DNA of 64,000 bases from Filosporella fistucella (Eukaryota; Ascomycota; Leotiomycetes; Helotiales), in assembly GCA_030077755.1 (NCBI GenBank), contig JAQJZZ010000015.1, positions 1,054,001 to 1,118,000 of the forward strand. Reading direction: 5' to 3'. Both the position numbers and the translations under genes were made by a program. The notes under the pieces were generated by a model. That model did no database searches. It was not told the origin of the DNA and saw only the letters and a list, made by a program, of their open reading frames with translations. How positions within the stretch are numbered: the first letter of the stretch is position 1; every line of letters starts with the position of its first letter. Positions 1 through 13,505 of the stretch are shown here, one piece after another.

Positions 1-867
1 CCATCGCTCTGACCCCAATACTTCCTATCTCTCCGCCTCTTGCCCTCTTCTGCCTCGTACACGCTCTAAAGTCTGTTTTCGCACATTGACTCCTCTCTTT
101 TGCTTCCCCTTCAATCCTCTCACATCTTTTCCCTCGAACATCTCCTACCTCCCTAATATCTCTCTCAAAACATGGTTTACGAGAAGAAATGGTAGAATAT
201 CTTTTTTCTACAGTGTAGCCAGGAGACGGTGAAAAAGTCACAACCTTTCTTGGCGCAGTAAGTGATGATAAAAAAGGAAGGCTGTGATGGGAGGTCAGAG
301 GACATTTAAATGCATTCTGTACACCTATTTTTGTAGCTGGAAACCTCGAAAATCTCGATCTCGAGAGGGAAAGAAGACGAGGTAGACTTGGTGATGACAT
401 AGCTGTGGTAGTATATGTGAAATATGATGGCAGGAGTCTATCATAAAAATAATATATGAGTTTGAATGTAACGAAGATGCAGGACAATATGCCTTTAGAA
501 GAATAGATATGAAAAATTTAAAATGGGAAAAGCAAAAGGGGAGTCGTAATATTGTTGTAATGCGAGGAAAAATCGGCGTAATATTCCTGCGCTTGTGATG
601 ATGTTTAGCGCAGTCAGACTTTCCAGATTAGGTGTAAGAACTAAACCTCACCACGGAAAAGACGTAATCAGGGCAGGGCAAATTCATAAAGCGAGATATT
701 GACACCTGTCAAATACTCTATTGATAAAATCTCGAATCCCTCTGTTCTGAATCAAGCCACCATACTTGGATGTTCTATCCTATAACGAAAGAAATCCGAC
801 GCCAAATCCATCTATAAGCGCCCGCTCTACCCAACCAATTCCGATATCTATCCTGCATTCACTATGA
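1..867. other. 3' flank of MFS transporter gene; no gene seen
   Basis: No coding region could be supported here. The first 180 bases are pyrimidine-rich (many ct/tc runs), which looks like untranslated leader or trailer sequence of a gene lying to the left. The rest is mixed intergenic sequence and probably contains the 3' untranslated region of the minus-strand transporter that ends at 868. Confidence 0.5.
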
Positions 868-2664
868 TCAAGCTTCTCGCTCCGCCAAATCTCGCTCTTC
901 TTGTAGTCGCAATCTATGAGTGTACCAGATACTCCAAAGACTGACTCCCAAGCCAAGAAGACATGCAACGACAGTAACTAAATATGCACTCCTGTAGCAT
1001 GCGAGACCCTCGGTACATTCTCGCTCTCCGCCCGGTTTGACAATACTATGATTATCATATACCATGCCATAGAATAAGTTGAACACGTTCCCGCTGATGA
1101 CGGGACTCAACGTCATGCAACCCCAATTCGTACTCAAGCCATGAACCCCAAAAGCCTCGGCGACAAGAGACGGAAAACATCCAAAGAGGAAACCATACGC
1201 CAATCCTGTGAAGCCTGACACGAGTCCTAGAACATGAGGGTTCTCAATGGATAGGGCGAAACACTGAGCAGCAAGGAAGATAAGAGCTGCGATCGTAAGG
1301 CACCATAGACGAGATGCATGGAGGACTTTGACAAGAAAGTCTGATCCCACACCTACAAATCGTTAAATTGTCTCAACATACACAGCAGAAAACTTACCAC
1401 TCGAAAGACGCCCAACGAAGCTGCACACAGAAAGTATAGAAACGTGCATAGCCTGTCGTTTCATGATGAAATCTTCAGTCACCGAATCGTCGTAATGTCG
1501 CCATAGAGCAGTCACGTCGTTGCCAATATTACTACAACAGATCAGTAAAGTTCCAAAGCCACTATTTGTCACATACTTGATAGTCATCAACCCGACTCCA
1601 GTCAATATACCCATCAAAGCAAATAGCTGCCAGAACTCAACCAACGGGAGCATCTTAAATCCTCGAATATCTACACGATGAGCATGATCCTTAATAACTA
1701 CTTCTTCAGATACATCGCCAGGACTCGATGATGTTGATTTAGACATCAAAGAGGAGGTCTCATCTGCTTCGGACATGGAGCCCTCGGGTGCCTCGACGCC
1801 TACATCTTGTTGATTTAGGGCGTCTCCACGATTTGGATATGCGCTAACAAAGGTTGACCTACCTGGTTCTAAGAGTGCCTGCTCTGCTCTTTGTTTGGCT
1901 TCCTCCGACTTTGTTCTATGAAGGCGGCTCGAATCCGAACCAGCTCGCCCGGTATTTGTGGGCACTGCTGTATAGTGGGGGTGAGGAAGTACTCGTAGGA
2001 AGAAGAATCCTACAAAGACAATTCCGAAAGTCCCACATGCTAAGAGCATCAGGAAATGGCCTGTATCTCCAGGCATTATGAACTGAGCAAACATCGAAAA
2101 GAAGAATGCGCTCAATCCAAAAGCAGCCAGGGGGAATCCCGTTGCTGTGCCTCTGTGATGTGGCCAATTCAAGGCTGACGTTTTGATAGAAGCAGCAAAA
2201 GCAGCACAACCTCCTAGACCAGAGAAGAACGAGAACATGCAGAGTAAGGGCAACGACCCAGAACCTCTATCGTATGCTTGGTGTAATGGGAAATATCCTG
2301 CTGCCAACAATAACGCTCCAATGACTACTGCAGGTCGAGGTCCTTTGGAATCAACTAATATTCCGACTGGTATGCCCATCGAGTACATTCCCAGGTTACC
2401 AGACAACCCCTAAATTGATTAGCAGACGGACTGCTGAATTCCGGCGGTATCTTACAATCAGGTTCTGTTCGGTCGAGGACAGCAATAGCTTCTCTGCAAA
2501 TTGGGGACCCCATGCTGAATAGACGTACTGATTGTGGTCAGTAATGCGCCATCTACAATTTATAGCAGATCTTATCAACATACATTTGTCCCGCATGCCA
2601 AAGATATAGCGGTCGCCGCAATGCTCGACACCCATCTTGCGGTGTTCAATGACTTCTCCGACAT
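868..2664 (-). CDS. MFS transporter, Mch1/nodulin-like (monocarboxylate-type) family
   Basis: Four exons are read: 2664-2584, 2527-2456, 2409-1398 and 1352-868, joined by introns of 56, 46 and 45 bp with GT...AG ends, giving about 549 residues. The ATG at 2664 opens MSEKSLNTARW, followed by a first membrane helix that is split by intron 1. Signatures of the family are the early YSAWGPQF segment, the GILVDSKGPRP loop between helices 2 and 3 and a long hydrophilic central loop (serine- and glutamate-rich) before the second six-helix half. The protein ends in a charged cytoplasmic tail. It resembles fungal Mch1-like and YMR155W-like transporters; a substrate cannot be read from sequence. It is divergently placed to the serine-incorporator gene, with 512 bp between the start codons. 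Family is confident, substrate unknown. Confidence 0.85.
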
Positions 2665-3176
2665 GTCGCGACTGGTGTTTATATCGTTGGTTATTGTAGA
2701 GTCAAACGGGGTAATGTCACTTATTGATCATTTCGAGAGAGTGGAAGATGAACGCCAACTCAAATCATAGTGGTGAAGGTAAGTTATTGTCTGCGTTCAT
2801 AAATGGGATGGATGAAGTAGCATCTCGCATAAATTACGTGTGACATATGAGTGTGGAGTGTGATACTATAGCTGAGCTGTACCTCATCTGCAATCCTTGC
2901 GTTATCGGTGGAAGTCGGCGTTTGGGCCTCTCGTGGTATGTGACCTGGATCACAACGGGCAAGCACGCTAGACTTAATCGATATTGGCGTCGGAATAATA
3001 ATGATCATATTCCGGCGCCGGCTCAACGTCTCGTGAGCCTAGCTAGGTAGTTGCCCAGCCTCATTGCTTTATATCCTCATTGTCGTATGCGCTTTCATTA
3101 AAGAACGAAGATCTGGATTATCGCCCAGTGATTATTTACTTACATCCATCTGATATTGCTACAGCATCTAGCAAAT
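2665..3176. other. divergent intergenic region between MFS and TMS1-like genes
   Basis: This 512 bp space lies between two outward-facing start codons and must carry both promoters. No clear TATA element or named operator was recognised; short open frames here do not look like proteins. Confidence 0.5.
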
Positions 3177-4714
3177 ATGGGTGCCCTCCTTTCAATCCCG
3201 CTGCTGGCAGTGCCCAGCATGGGAACTGTACGTCACTTTTGAAATCGAACCGGAAGGCAGATACTAATGAGAGCAGGTGTTAGGATTCATGGCAAGTTGC
3301 TGTGGTGCGGCTACTTGCTCTGCAGTATGCAGCGCGTGCGGTAAATGTGGTAACAGGTCAGTGTCTGCGTCTGTCTCGATGAGTTAGTCTGACAGCCTTC
3401 AGCGTCGCCACTCGAATTGCCTACGCCCTGATCCTTCTTATTAACTCTACATTATCATGGATAATGCTCACGCCCTGGGCGATCAATAAGCTACAACATT
3501 TAACTCTGGATTACATGACAATCAGCTGTCCCGATGGGCCATGTTATGGATGGGTTGCGGTGCACAGGATCAACTTTGCGCTTGGAATTTTTCACATAAT
3601 AATGGCCATGCTTCTACTAGGGGTTAACTCTTCGAAAAATCCACGAGCGAATATCCAAAACGGATTTTGGGGTCCCAAAATTATTGCCTGGTTGGCTCTA
3701 ATAGTTCTCTCGTTCCTCATTCCAGAGAGTTTCTTCTTCGTATGGGGCAACTACATCTCGTTTATGGGCGCTACCCTCTTCCTGCTACTCGGACTGATCC
3801 TCCTCGTCGATCTCGCACATACATGGGCTGAATACTGTCTTGAAAAGATTGAAGAAACCGATTCTCGAGCATGGAGAGGAATTCTGATCGGATCAACCTT
3901 AGGAATGTACGCCATTTCTTTGGCTATGACCATCGTTCAGTATATCTTCTTCGCTCCAAGCGGCTGCGCCATGAACCAGACTGCCATTACACTCAACTTG
4001 ATTTTCTTCCTTCTCATATCGTTTATCTCTGTCCATCCGGCTGTCCAGGAATATAATCCAAGAGCAGGTCTTGCTCAATCAGCTATGGTAGCAATTTACT
4101 GCACCTACCTCACTATGTCAGCCGTATCCATGGAACCAGATGACAAGCATTGCAACCCTCTCGTCCGTAGAGCACAAGCCACCCGAACTACATCCATTGT
4201 TATTGGAGCTATCGTCACTATGCTGACAGTCGCCTACACCACTACCAGAGCCGCAACACAAGGAGTAGCTCTGGGAGGCAAGAAGAAGAGAATCCAGCTT
4301 GGCGACGGAGAAGATGAGCACGACTTGGTCACTCAACAACCGGATAGCCGCCGTGAGATGCGAGCAGCTGCTCTCCGCCAAGCCGTAGCAGAAGGAAGTC
4401 TACCAGCCGATGCTCTTGACGATGATGACGACGATGCTAGCAGCGACGGCGGAAACACAGCTCGAGATGACGAGCGCTCAGCCACACAATACAACTATAC
4501 CTTCTTCCACATCATCTTCTTCCTTGCCACCGCCTGGGTTGGAACTCTTCTGACAATGGATATGAAAGAATCTCTTGATGGAGCCGATTTTGCGCCTGTG
4601 GGGAGAACTTACTGGGCTAGTTGGGTCAAGATCGTTAGTGCATGGGTCTGCTACGCGATCTATACTTGGACACTGGTTGCGCCTATCATATTGGCGGATC
4701 GAGACTTTTCGTGA
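3177..4714 (+). CDS. TMS1: serine incorporator / TMS1 family membrane protein
   Basis: Three exons: 3177-3227, 3277-3356 and 3403-4714, with introns of 49 and 46 bp (the first has a TACTAATGA branch-like site), giving 480 residues. Exons 1-2 supply the hallmark N-terminus: a hydrophobic start followed by the cysteine-rich patch SCCGAATCSAVCSACGKCG (about residues 24-42). About ten or eleven hydrophobic segments follow, including the conserved region around ISCPDGPCYGW and LVDLAHTWAE. A hydrophilic acidic loop (DDDDDDASSDGG) sits before the last two helices. Serinc/TMS proteins are multi-pass proteins of endomembranes or plasma membrane; animal members have been linked to serine-containing lipids and lipid scrambling, but the fungal role is not settled. 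Family assignment is firm; the 5' exons are supported by frame and the Cys patch. Confidence 0.92.
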
Positions 4715-6285
4715 GAAGTGGATGCGTGTATTATAGCTGCATTTGTTCAGGCGTTAGTTCATTAGTTAGCTTCATTACTATGAGAGGAATCTATTTGTTT
4801 CCATGAAATATGTTACTGGGTTCAATATCGTTAATTACTCCAGGAGATCAGGAATCAGATTGGCACGAAACCTGATCTGAACACCCCAGTCAAGTGCGTT
4901 GTTATTGAATCGAAATCAGCTATCAAGTTACGTAGTTTTCAGGTTAGCACCAAGTGTGAATCATTCTGTTATACCGAGTTGTAGGAATGTATTTAAGATG
5001 TTCAAGTATACCCACAATATAAACAGTTCATAGCAAAAGGTATCTAAATAGGGTAATACTCAATTCATACCTCATCCACTCTATTTTACATCCAGCAACT
5101 AAGTAGGACTTACAGATATACAACACTCCATCAAATTCACCACCTCTATACCTATGAACAATTTATTCACTCAATAAATAAGTAATATATACCTGATAAC
5201 TTTTCTTCTAATTACTTGTATATCATTCAAATATCACATGTCTTCCTAGGGGTATAGAGCTACCTTCTAAATATAAGCTCTCGCTTGTTATTTAGTTTAT
5301 TCAAGTGATTGCAGGAAACTTCTTTAGGGTAGGTGGGGTGGGATGGTCGAAGTAATGAACAAGGTCTACTGTCATTTATAAAAATATATCCATGTCATAT
5401 AGATTGCCCATAGGAGATAAGTACGCATGCCCATCTTCGTAGTCCAAAAATCAGTATCCATTACATGGCCCGTTGACAATATATCAAGAAGCGAATTTGA
5501 AACTGAGAAAGCTTGACACTATACACATAGAAAGCCATTCATTTCTACGTCTAGATCCAGGTCGGACATTGGATTATATGAGGTGTGATGCAGAAATCAA
5601 GCATGCAGCACCCCGTTTTCACAGCATAATCAAGAAACGTCATATATGTATAAACCTGTTCAATTCTATATTCAAGCCATCCCGCTCGCTCGCGGGATAT
5701 TCATCACTCCCCATCCTAATCCCGCTTCCTCGCTCCGTTCAAGCCAAGCACCGGACTACATACCCTCATGTGTATGTTCCCAAGCCAAGAGCGTCAGCAT
5801 TAGCCCCTCCAAAATCTCGGCAAAAATACAATCCCCCTTGTATCCTCTACACACAAAAGAAGAGGTATAAACATTAAATAAGTCCCCTCACAAGTCGCTC
5901 TTCCCAGCCTGTGACGAGATTTGCACCTCCCTCCTCGCCCCGACTCAGCGAGTACAGGTAGAATAAACGATTCGCATGCCACCCATATGAAGGAAGGAAA
6001 CCAAGCCAAACCCCTATGTACAGCATGAAGTACAACTCATGACCTGCCATGTTTGAGAAGAAAGGAAAAATCTAAGAGCCTCTTCTCTACCGAGAGAGGT
6101 AAAAACGCTCATGCCATATATGCTGTTCAAACGCCTGGTGAATGTAGTGTGTCTTCGAGAATGGATAGTTTAACGGAATGGAAATCTAGCGTGTTGATTA
6201 AAAGGTGACGGCTCCTGACAAATGAAAGGAGGAAACGCTGCATCGAGTCGTTGAAGTCGTATATTGTTGTTGGGGTGTATTATGC
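4715..6285. other. intergenic region between two convergent genes; no gene seen
   Basis: The region is AT-rich from about 4,950 to 5,420, with stretches such as repeated ata/tat runs. It must contain the 3' ends of the flanking convergent transcripts. A 134-codon open frame at 5473-5877 has no recognisable domain, so it was not called. Confidence 0.5.
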
Positions 6286-9200
6286 TCAAGGTGTTTTTCC
6301 TTGTTTGCGAGTATTCTCGGTGTCTGGATCGAACATTGTGCTTAAGCCGGCGAGTGTCCAGGAGGAGGTGGATGAGTGAATTGCCACAAGCCAAGCAGCG
6401 ACGAAATTAACAAGATAGTGAAGCATATATGCGTAGGTTACCCCGTACACGGCAGCGTAAAGAGCGATGCAGAAGAAGAATACGCTAGTAAAGTGACGGA
6501 GGCGGGTTGTGACTCGAGGTACCATTTTCCCACTAGTCAGCGTCTCGACTAGAAGAATGAATGGCATGATGGAGAGGACATTATGATGAGATGAAAAGGG
6601 CGTGAGCCAGTGTACCGCCAGATTGTGAACCCAAACAACGAGTATTGGAAGATTAATAGGTAAAATCCAGAGCATCAGGATGAGGATGGAGTGGGCGTAA
6701 TTGTAGAAATTGGTATTGGCGTTCGAACGGGCTTCTCTCGCAAATCGTAGAGCTCTGGTACATGTGGCAATCTGAACCAGACAAGCGACAAGATAGGCAA
6801 ATTGGTATGGAATGACAGTCGACACAAGGAACAGAAGAATTGCAGTAGTCAATATCCGGCGTCTAGGTGTCGAAGGTGCAAATGCTGGAGATGCTGCTCG
6901 CCTTTTATCGTCGTTACGTAGCCAGGCAGGTTTGATACTTAGTAGACCGTATGCAATACTGAATATATGTGTAATGGCGAGGGTTGCATAGTTGATTACC
7001 ACACATACTCCAATGCATACCAGCCCAATGAGAGGCACCAAGAACCAGAAGAAGGGGTCTTGTGAGCCGACAAGTAGATCATTCTTGGCGAAGTCGATCT
7101 GAGATTCGGTTGCATTTCCTTTCCAACCCCAAAACCCGCTCGAAGTAGCCTTGGGAGGAGCTGAGCTGGCCTGGGCAAGCGATATGGAAAAGCATGTCAG
7201 TGCAGCAATTACCAAGGGTAATGACTGTCGTAAACACAAGTCGAGACTCTCGGAAAATGACATGAACAATCCAGTCTCATCATAGACGCGGAATTGTTTT
7301 CTTAAGACGAGTGCAACAACTAAAAGAGGAAATGCTGCAAAGACTGTTCTGTAGCGCATGAACAATTTGCCTAAACTGCCAGGGATGTCTACCTTCAGGG
7401 AAACCTTGACACTGGAGTTACATGTAGGATCGGTCCAGAATTGCAAGCTCAGCCCATCTTGGGTATTCTTATGCACCAAAGGAGGTGGCATGAAGGGCGA
7501 CACCCCATGGAGGTTGATATTGGCTTGCTTGACGTTCACGAAATACTTCGACTCGTAAGGTTCTGAAATGTACTGCCGCAGCAGAGGCGTGAAGAGTTCT
7601 GCGTCATCACCGCAAATCTGATTCCCCATCTCTAGTTTATAAGCTAGTAGACTCGAATGAAGTGCTGGGATTTTGACTTCTGCTACCATGGGACGATTTG
7701 GTGGCAGCTTCAACTTCATACCAAAGGCAAGAAGACGTCTGAGGCCTAAAGAGCGAATTCGATGTGACTGAACATTATCGCTAAATTCGGCGATAACCCA
7801 TCCTGGAGTTGGATCCACGGCTTTGTCGACAATAGCGACAAATTGATGATCTGCAACGTCCTCGAGATCATATTGCAAGTAAGAAAATGGTGTAACCTCG
7901 GCTTCCTCGTCCAGGTAAAATGGCCTCTTTGTCGTCCGGGTTGATGCCGGAAGGATTATAACATCCGAAGCTGCATTCTTGCACGCCAGCCTAGTAGATC
8001 CAGAGCTGTCTCCAGAAAGGTCCATGTTCATAGAAAATAAGGTCGCCGATTGTCCGGGGTGTAGAGGGAAAACGCTGCAAAACAGAACCTCCAACTTTCC
8101 TGAATCGCCAGGTTTGTCGAGCCTTTGATCTGTCATGAGAGTAAATCTTTTGCCACCAGGTGTTCCTTGAGGTGGAACTGGGAGTAAATGTGCTCGAGGC
8201 TTGCGGTTCTGGCCAAACTTTCTAAGCGTCAACCTCTCACCTTGAGCAATGATCGAATTCGAATTGTCCTCCAAAGTGAGTAAGGTGGTGGGCTCCTTCT
8301 GTGACAATGTCTTCTCTGCAACACTTTCCATGCCCGTCAAATACCACTTTTTGAAAATCCTCATCCTATCTGCTCGAGGTTTTGTCTGGGTTGGCCGATT
8401 CACATCAATTACATCATAAAGTGACCGAACAACAACCTTTCGAAATTGGTCGCACCATAATATAGCCTGATGGTCCATGCTCGTCCAAACATTCGGTACA
8501 GAGGTGGTGAAGACTGTGAATCCATGGGTATCTGGAACTAAAGATTCCAAGCTGGCGTAATCCGATGGCACTACAGTATCAAGTCCTCCGCCAGCTATGG
8601 ATATCAGAGTGACATGCCAAAGTGGATTCTCGTTTGCCCACTTCTGCGAATACGCCTGCCTCCAATAGTCATTGATTTGCTTGTATGTCCTCACGATCTC
8701 CGCATCAAAAGAAACCGGTGGTCGCGCATGCGGGGCAGACATGGTGATTATCGTGTTGATCGAATTCGACTGGTAATTAGGCATAACAAGCATCGTCCGA
8801 GCCACAATTCCTCCCATCGAGTGCCCCAATATTATAACAGAAGTAGGGTCAGGTAAATCTGGATCTCGTTCGGATCTGCGAGGATCGTGGTATAGTGACA
8901 GTATGTACGCAATGGCTTCGTTCAAATACTCTGCCTGATCCAACATCGTCTGTCCATGAAAAGCAGTGATATCCTCGTTGAAGTCAACTGTAAAAAAGTC
9001 AAGATTTCGAGCACCGGCAGCAATTGCTGCAGGATCGTGTCGCAACACATCGTGAAAATAGGTAGCCCCTTCAGCAGCAATAGGTCGAACTTGCTTGTAG
9101 CTACCAGCATTCCCAGGTATAAAAAGAACCGGAACTCCTTTGACCTGAAATGGCGTTAGTGATGCCAGAGCCTTTTGCCTATACTCCTACCTTTGTATCC

Positions 9201-9829
9201 TCGTCTACCATCCCTTCGCGGTACAGATAAACCGAATATTTACTTGCAAAACGGGTATGTTCAGTATCGAAATCGGAGAGCTTCGCAAATGAAGGTCTCA
9301 TATATGACATTCGACATCCTTTTGTATCCAACTGACGACTGGTAAACGAATGTATTATGGAGGCTAGCGATAGCAGAGCCAAGGCAGTTGTAACGACTGT
9401 GAGGAGCGATAAAGACCATGGGCTTCGTAGTCTCGAGCGACGTGCATTTGGTCGAGCATCGGCCATCTTGTCGGCTGCAATGGCTTCTTTCGAAGACACA
9501 ATGATCACAGAAGTATTGGCAGCTTGATCCTTATTTAGATGGCCATTTCGTGAATCTGTTGGTTTCCAATTCGTATTGCTGGGACGGCGACTTCGAGCAG
9601 TTGAAGGTCTCTTATCGGTGCTTTTCCTACGGTCGAGTTCATAGGGTGTTGTATTTGTGAGAGTATCCGACCGTCGAAGTGTCGTCTGAAGATTCCTGGT
9701 ATCTTTGATCGATTTCGACTCGTCGTTGGAGGGACCCCCTGCGCCCTCTTTGGAAATTGTCAGGTCTGCATTCAAAGAAGAATCGTCGCCTTCGTCCTCT
9801 ACGGCGGAACCAGACGAGCGCCTCCGCAT
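6286..9829 (-). CDS. BST1: GPI inositol-deacylase, PGAP1/Bst1 family
   Basis: Two exons: 9829-9191 and 9144-6286, separated by a 46 bp intron (donor GTAGGA, acceptor TTTCAG), giving 1165 residues. The N-terminal ~130 residues are hydrophilic and Ser/Arg-rich, then comes one membrane helix (about 134-160). The lumenal alpha/beta-hydrolase domain begins with VLFIPGNAGSY across the exon junction and carries the lipase motif GHSMGG with the nucleophile Ser near residue 322, followed by SAPHARPP and SMDHQAILWC. The C-terminal third has several hydrophobic helices, as in the family. PGAP1/Bst1 removes the acyl chain from GPI inositol in the ER, which is needed for GPI-protein exit and quality control. 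The length matches filamentous fungal members, and the gene looks intact. Confidence 0.95.
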
Positions 9830-12432
9830 CTAAAAGACTTGCACGAGTCTCCAACTCCGTCGCGACGATGCAATCGCAATGGCGGAATTAGGATGGAGGA
9901 GGAAGGGAGGGTATGGCGGGTTTGGGTGGTGGTACGGGCAGAACAGACACGACAGGACAAAATTGGCGATAGGGAAAAGTGATTGAGCTTTCCCTTCCCT
10001 TGCCCTTCCTTCTTCACACCTTACAGGCTCGACAGGCTCCGACGTACGGTTTTACAGGCGGCGAGCCGGTGAGGTGCGGCAGACTCAGAACGCTAGAGAA
10101 GGCCCTTGGCTGATGCGCTTGAGTTGAGTGGAGTGGAGAGAAGGATTTGGCGACCGACCAACAGCTTGCGTGCGAGCTCGCTCTTCAACCAAGCACAGAA
10201 ATAACTATCACCAGCACCAGGTTTCTATTATTGCGTGCAACAAACCGACAGTCAGTGCAATGTTTCAACAACACCTCGAGGATTATGCTGGGAGGATCAA
10301 ACAAACCTTTTCGCACTAGAACGTATGATAATCAGACAGCCTATCCTGATTACTGAATGATGTTCTCCAGTGTCGCGTGAAAACAGGAGCTGTGAAGCAC
10401 AATACTGCGCATGCAGATCCAAGACTGCCAGACAGAGCTACAGAAATAGCTATCTCTCCGATTCTAGGTTCAACGTATGATAGATGTTAGAATTGTCAGC
10501 TGTCGACTTGGCAAGACTTCAAGTATCTTAGAACCAACAATAACGATTTCGGCAGCTCTGGTGTCGAAAACAGGTTGGTCAAACAGACATTATTTAATAC
10601 CTCAGGGCACGAGAGCGACAGGACGGTGATGCACCAGCGTGAGCGATAGTAATTGGTATGATTCGATTCAAAACAGAGAAAGAACGGCAAGATTGCCAAA
10701 GCGATGAGACGCACGAGTAGTAGCAGCACACTACTCGAGGAGAGAAGAATACCAATGTCACGATCTACAGTGTCAAGCTAAGATAGCTTCGTTGCTTGCA
10801 TACGGCCGATTTAGGGCAAAACGATGAGACATTACCCGGCATGTCACTGAGCAGCAAGATGCAAATACCGCTGGGTGTGGTTACAGAAAAGTGATGGCCC
10901 GATACTATTCTCGCAGTACAGCCATACATTGTTCCTAAAATTTCTTCCTATCTGGATCAATACCAGGTCGCCTCACCTGTACCGGAGCATTGCTGCAGAT
11001 TCAGAATTATATTGGATTCTGGCGCGAGCTGTTGGTTGCTGGATGGTCCAACTTGACTATGGCGTATCTGTATGGTCCAGGATCTCGATTAATGAGATAT
11101 TGAGAGCTTCATGGTCGACATGCTGCAATGACAGGGGTTGATGCTGTAGTGTGTGGTGCAAAAATGCTGATGTAGTGGTTGGACCCGACCGCCGCGCCTT
11201 GAAATCTTCATCACGAATCAACAGCGGCAAACCTTTCCAATCGAGCTAGCTCATGTCACTTTGTTTTGATACTCCACAAACCTTCGGAGACCCAAATAAT
11301 GCTTCAACACGAACCGTTTGTGCTGTGGATATCAGTGTTTAGCGGTATGAGCCGTGGGCACTTGCACTGGCGCTGAGGTGATGGCAGCAAAAATGAGGAG
11401 GCCAGGCGATGGCAAGCTCCATCTCACCGTTCCATTCCCCGGCCCTTCTCCAATCTCGAAAAGCTTGTTGACAGGGAGGCTGGGAAGCGATTATCGATCG
11501 AGGGTGGTGATGCACGTTCGGCTGAGGCTTGATATAAAATTACTTCATCTAATTTTCACTCTGGGACCCATCTGAATTTCAAAGCAACATTCGATATTCC
11601 CAGGATACAGACGAGATGAAAGATAAGGAAGCACGAGGGAAGGGCCTGTGACTTGTGAAGACTTCTCCTCAGAGTGTTGGTGCATGGGCTTGATATGTTG
11701 ATGTGAAGCCTGAAGTCAAAAGGTCCTGATTACCTTGATTTCTGGCTCCGAATTGGCCGAAACAAGCGCTGGGAGCTCGCTGGACTTTGATATCCACAAT
11801 GGCTTCAGCTATCGAGAAGCTTTGATTGTAGCGTGAGACCTGCTGCAGTCTCAACGCTCCGCTCCGCTCCGGACCTCCGTGTTATAGATTCTTCAGACTT
11901 TCATCACTTCAGTATCGGGAGTCGTCCTTCTGCTGCCAGACTCTCGAAGATTCTCTTTCTCATCGCGTTCCATCACGCTTTCGGAAGCGTGACTTGACAC
12001 GAACATCGCTGAGGGAGGCAAAAGCTATTTTAGCCGTCACTCGCCGCCACGGGAACCTGCAGGAAACGCTGCTAACCATATTCAACCGTGGCTTGAAAGC
12101 TGCATGCAGTGGCTGCAGTCATGACGTTTCCCTGTTTTTGCATCAGCCTTTGTTTTCACCATGCTGGTTTCACCTGTTGTTTATCCTCCTAGAAAAAAGT
12201 AGCTTGCTCTTGGTATTTTAAGCTTGCGATACCTTATCGATGAACACAAGCAAGGCACATCCCACGACCTACAGAATTCCCCCACCTACCATCTTGGCAA
12301 TGATATATCTCGAGAACGGCTGGTAAACGCGGACCATACCAAGCCGGATAGAAAAGTGATAACCGGAAGCGTCAGATAACAGACGATAAAAAGTCAAGGC
12401 ATTCTACAATCGATGTCATGCTTTCGAGTTTC
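9830..12432. other. 2.6 kb gene-poor stretch
   Basis: No protein could be supported. Frames here are short, overlap on opposite strands and have no recognisable domain. The first 200 bases upstream of the GPI deacylase start are purine/pyrimidine-skewed and probably its promoter and leader. No tRNA-like or rRNA-like stretch was noticed. Confidence 0.45.
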
Positions 12433-12945
12433 TTAACCGCTGAGCAAGCTCTTTCGCCATCCACTAAACTTGGATGCCATCTTCTCCATCCGCTTGATAC
12501 CTTCCACAAGCTCGCGTTGTGACTCCCGTGCAAGCAACATACGATAGTTCCACAGCCTCGACGCTGCAGGCAAAGCCGCGTCAGACAAATCCTTTTTCAC
12601 GAACTTGTGGCGCATTTGGTCCCACCTCATGCGGAACACTTGGCGATAATCATGCACGCCAGCTCTCGAGTCTCGAGTTACTAATTGTTGGAGCACGTGG
12701 GTTTTGCACGATGTTTGTGGAAACAAGGGGAGCGCTACAGCTTTATTCCAAACGTATATTCGGTGAAACAAATGAATGTGTCTATTGGGAAACGCGCCGA
12801 TATTAGAACGCTCTAATGCAGCTCTTGCGACATTCCTGGAGTCCAGGAGAGGTGACTGCCTCCAGAACGAATCGAGCATATTTTCTCCATGATGCAAGAC
12901 AGATTTTCTCAAACACTCCAATTTATATTTTGATATTGTACCCAT
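12433..12945 (-). CDS. hypothetical protein, about 170 aa
   Basis: An uninterrupted frame from ATG 12945 to a stop at 12433 encodes 170 residues. The product is basic and rich in Arg, Trp and Leu; its last 80 residues look like amphipathic helices (for example RQVFRMRWDQMRHKF and ELVEGIKRMEKMASKF). No signal peptide or membrane segment is obvious. I do not recognise a family. A 95-codon frame on the opposite strand overlaps it and looks less protein-like. It stands alone in a gene-poor stretch, so it could be a real orphan gene, an exon of a longer gene or chance. Confidence 0.45.
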   Translation of the reverse strand: MGTISKYKLECLRKSVLHHGENMLDSFWRQSPLLDSRNVARAALERSNIGAFPNRHIHLFHRIYVWNKAVALPLFPQTSCKTHVLQQLVTRDSRAGVHDYRQVFRMRWDQMRHKFVKKDLSDAALPAASRLWNYRMLLARESQRELVEGIKRMEKMASKFSGWRKSLLSG

Positions 12946-13505
12946 CAGCTCCAAACAGTTCTATGTCCAATAATACGAACATGTCTCCATTCAATTTCTA
13001 TTCTTGTATCGAATACCTTCTGTAGTTACAGTGGGAGCATCAATTCTCCAACTACCCCGTCTCATACTACACACCACAGAAATAGCAACGAGACAGATAT
13101 AACGACGAGTATTTTCGACTGTCAACACTGACGCCTACCGGTAGGTATCAATGCATGTAGGCTATTTGACTTCTGCAATACGTTGTACATGTACAGGTAC
13201 ATTTTCCTCGGGACTTCTGGTCAGTAGGTACCAGTTCATCGGGTAGGAGGGAGAGTCAACCCCGCATCAACACGTGATCGTTCTACCCCTCATGCCACAC
13301 TAACTCTGCTGATCGTCTTGATATTTACATGAGAGCCGGTATCAGAGAGGAGTATTCTCAGAACATATAACCCCATTCCTGCATTTCTTTATATCTCAAA
13401 TTCCCGAGAAACATTTCACAAGGGGAATAATCTTATTTATAAATAATAAACACTGCTCTATCTCTCCGATCCATAAATTTTTGCACTCCCACTCTCGGTT
13501 TCAAA
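12946..13505. other. upstream region of the SDR gene
   Basis: About 560 bp without a supported gene. It ends in an A-rich leader (around 13,425-13,505) immediately before the dehydrogenase start, and probably holds that gene's promoter. No defined regulatory site was recognised. Confidence 0.4.

Noticed and set aside
5473..5877. 134-codon plus-strand frame in the intergenic region
   Set aside because: No domain, biased composition typical of chance reading, no splice-compatible neighbours.
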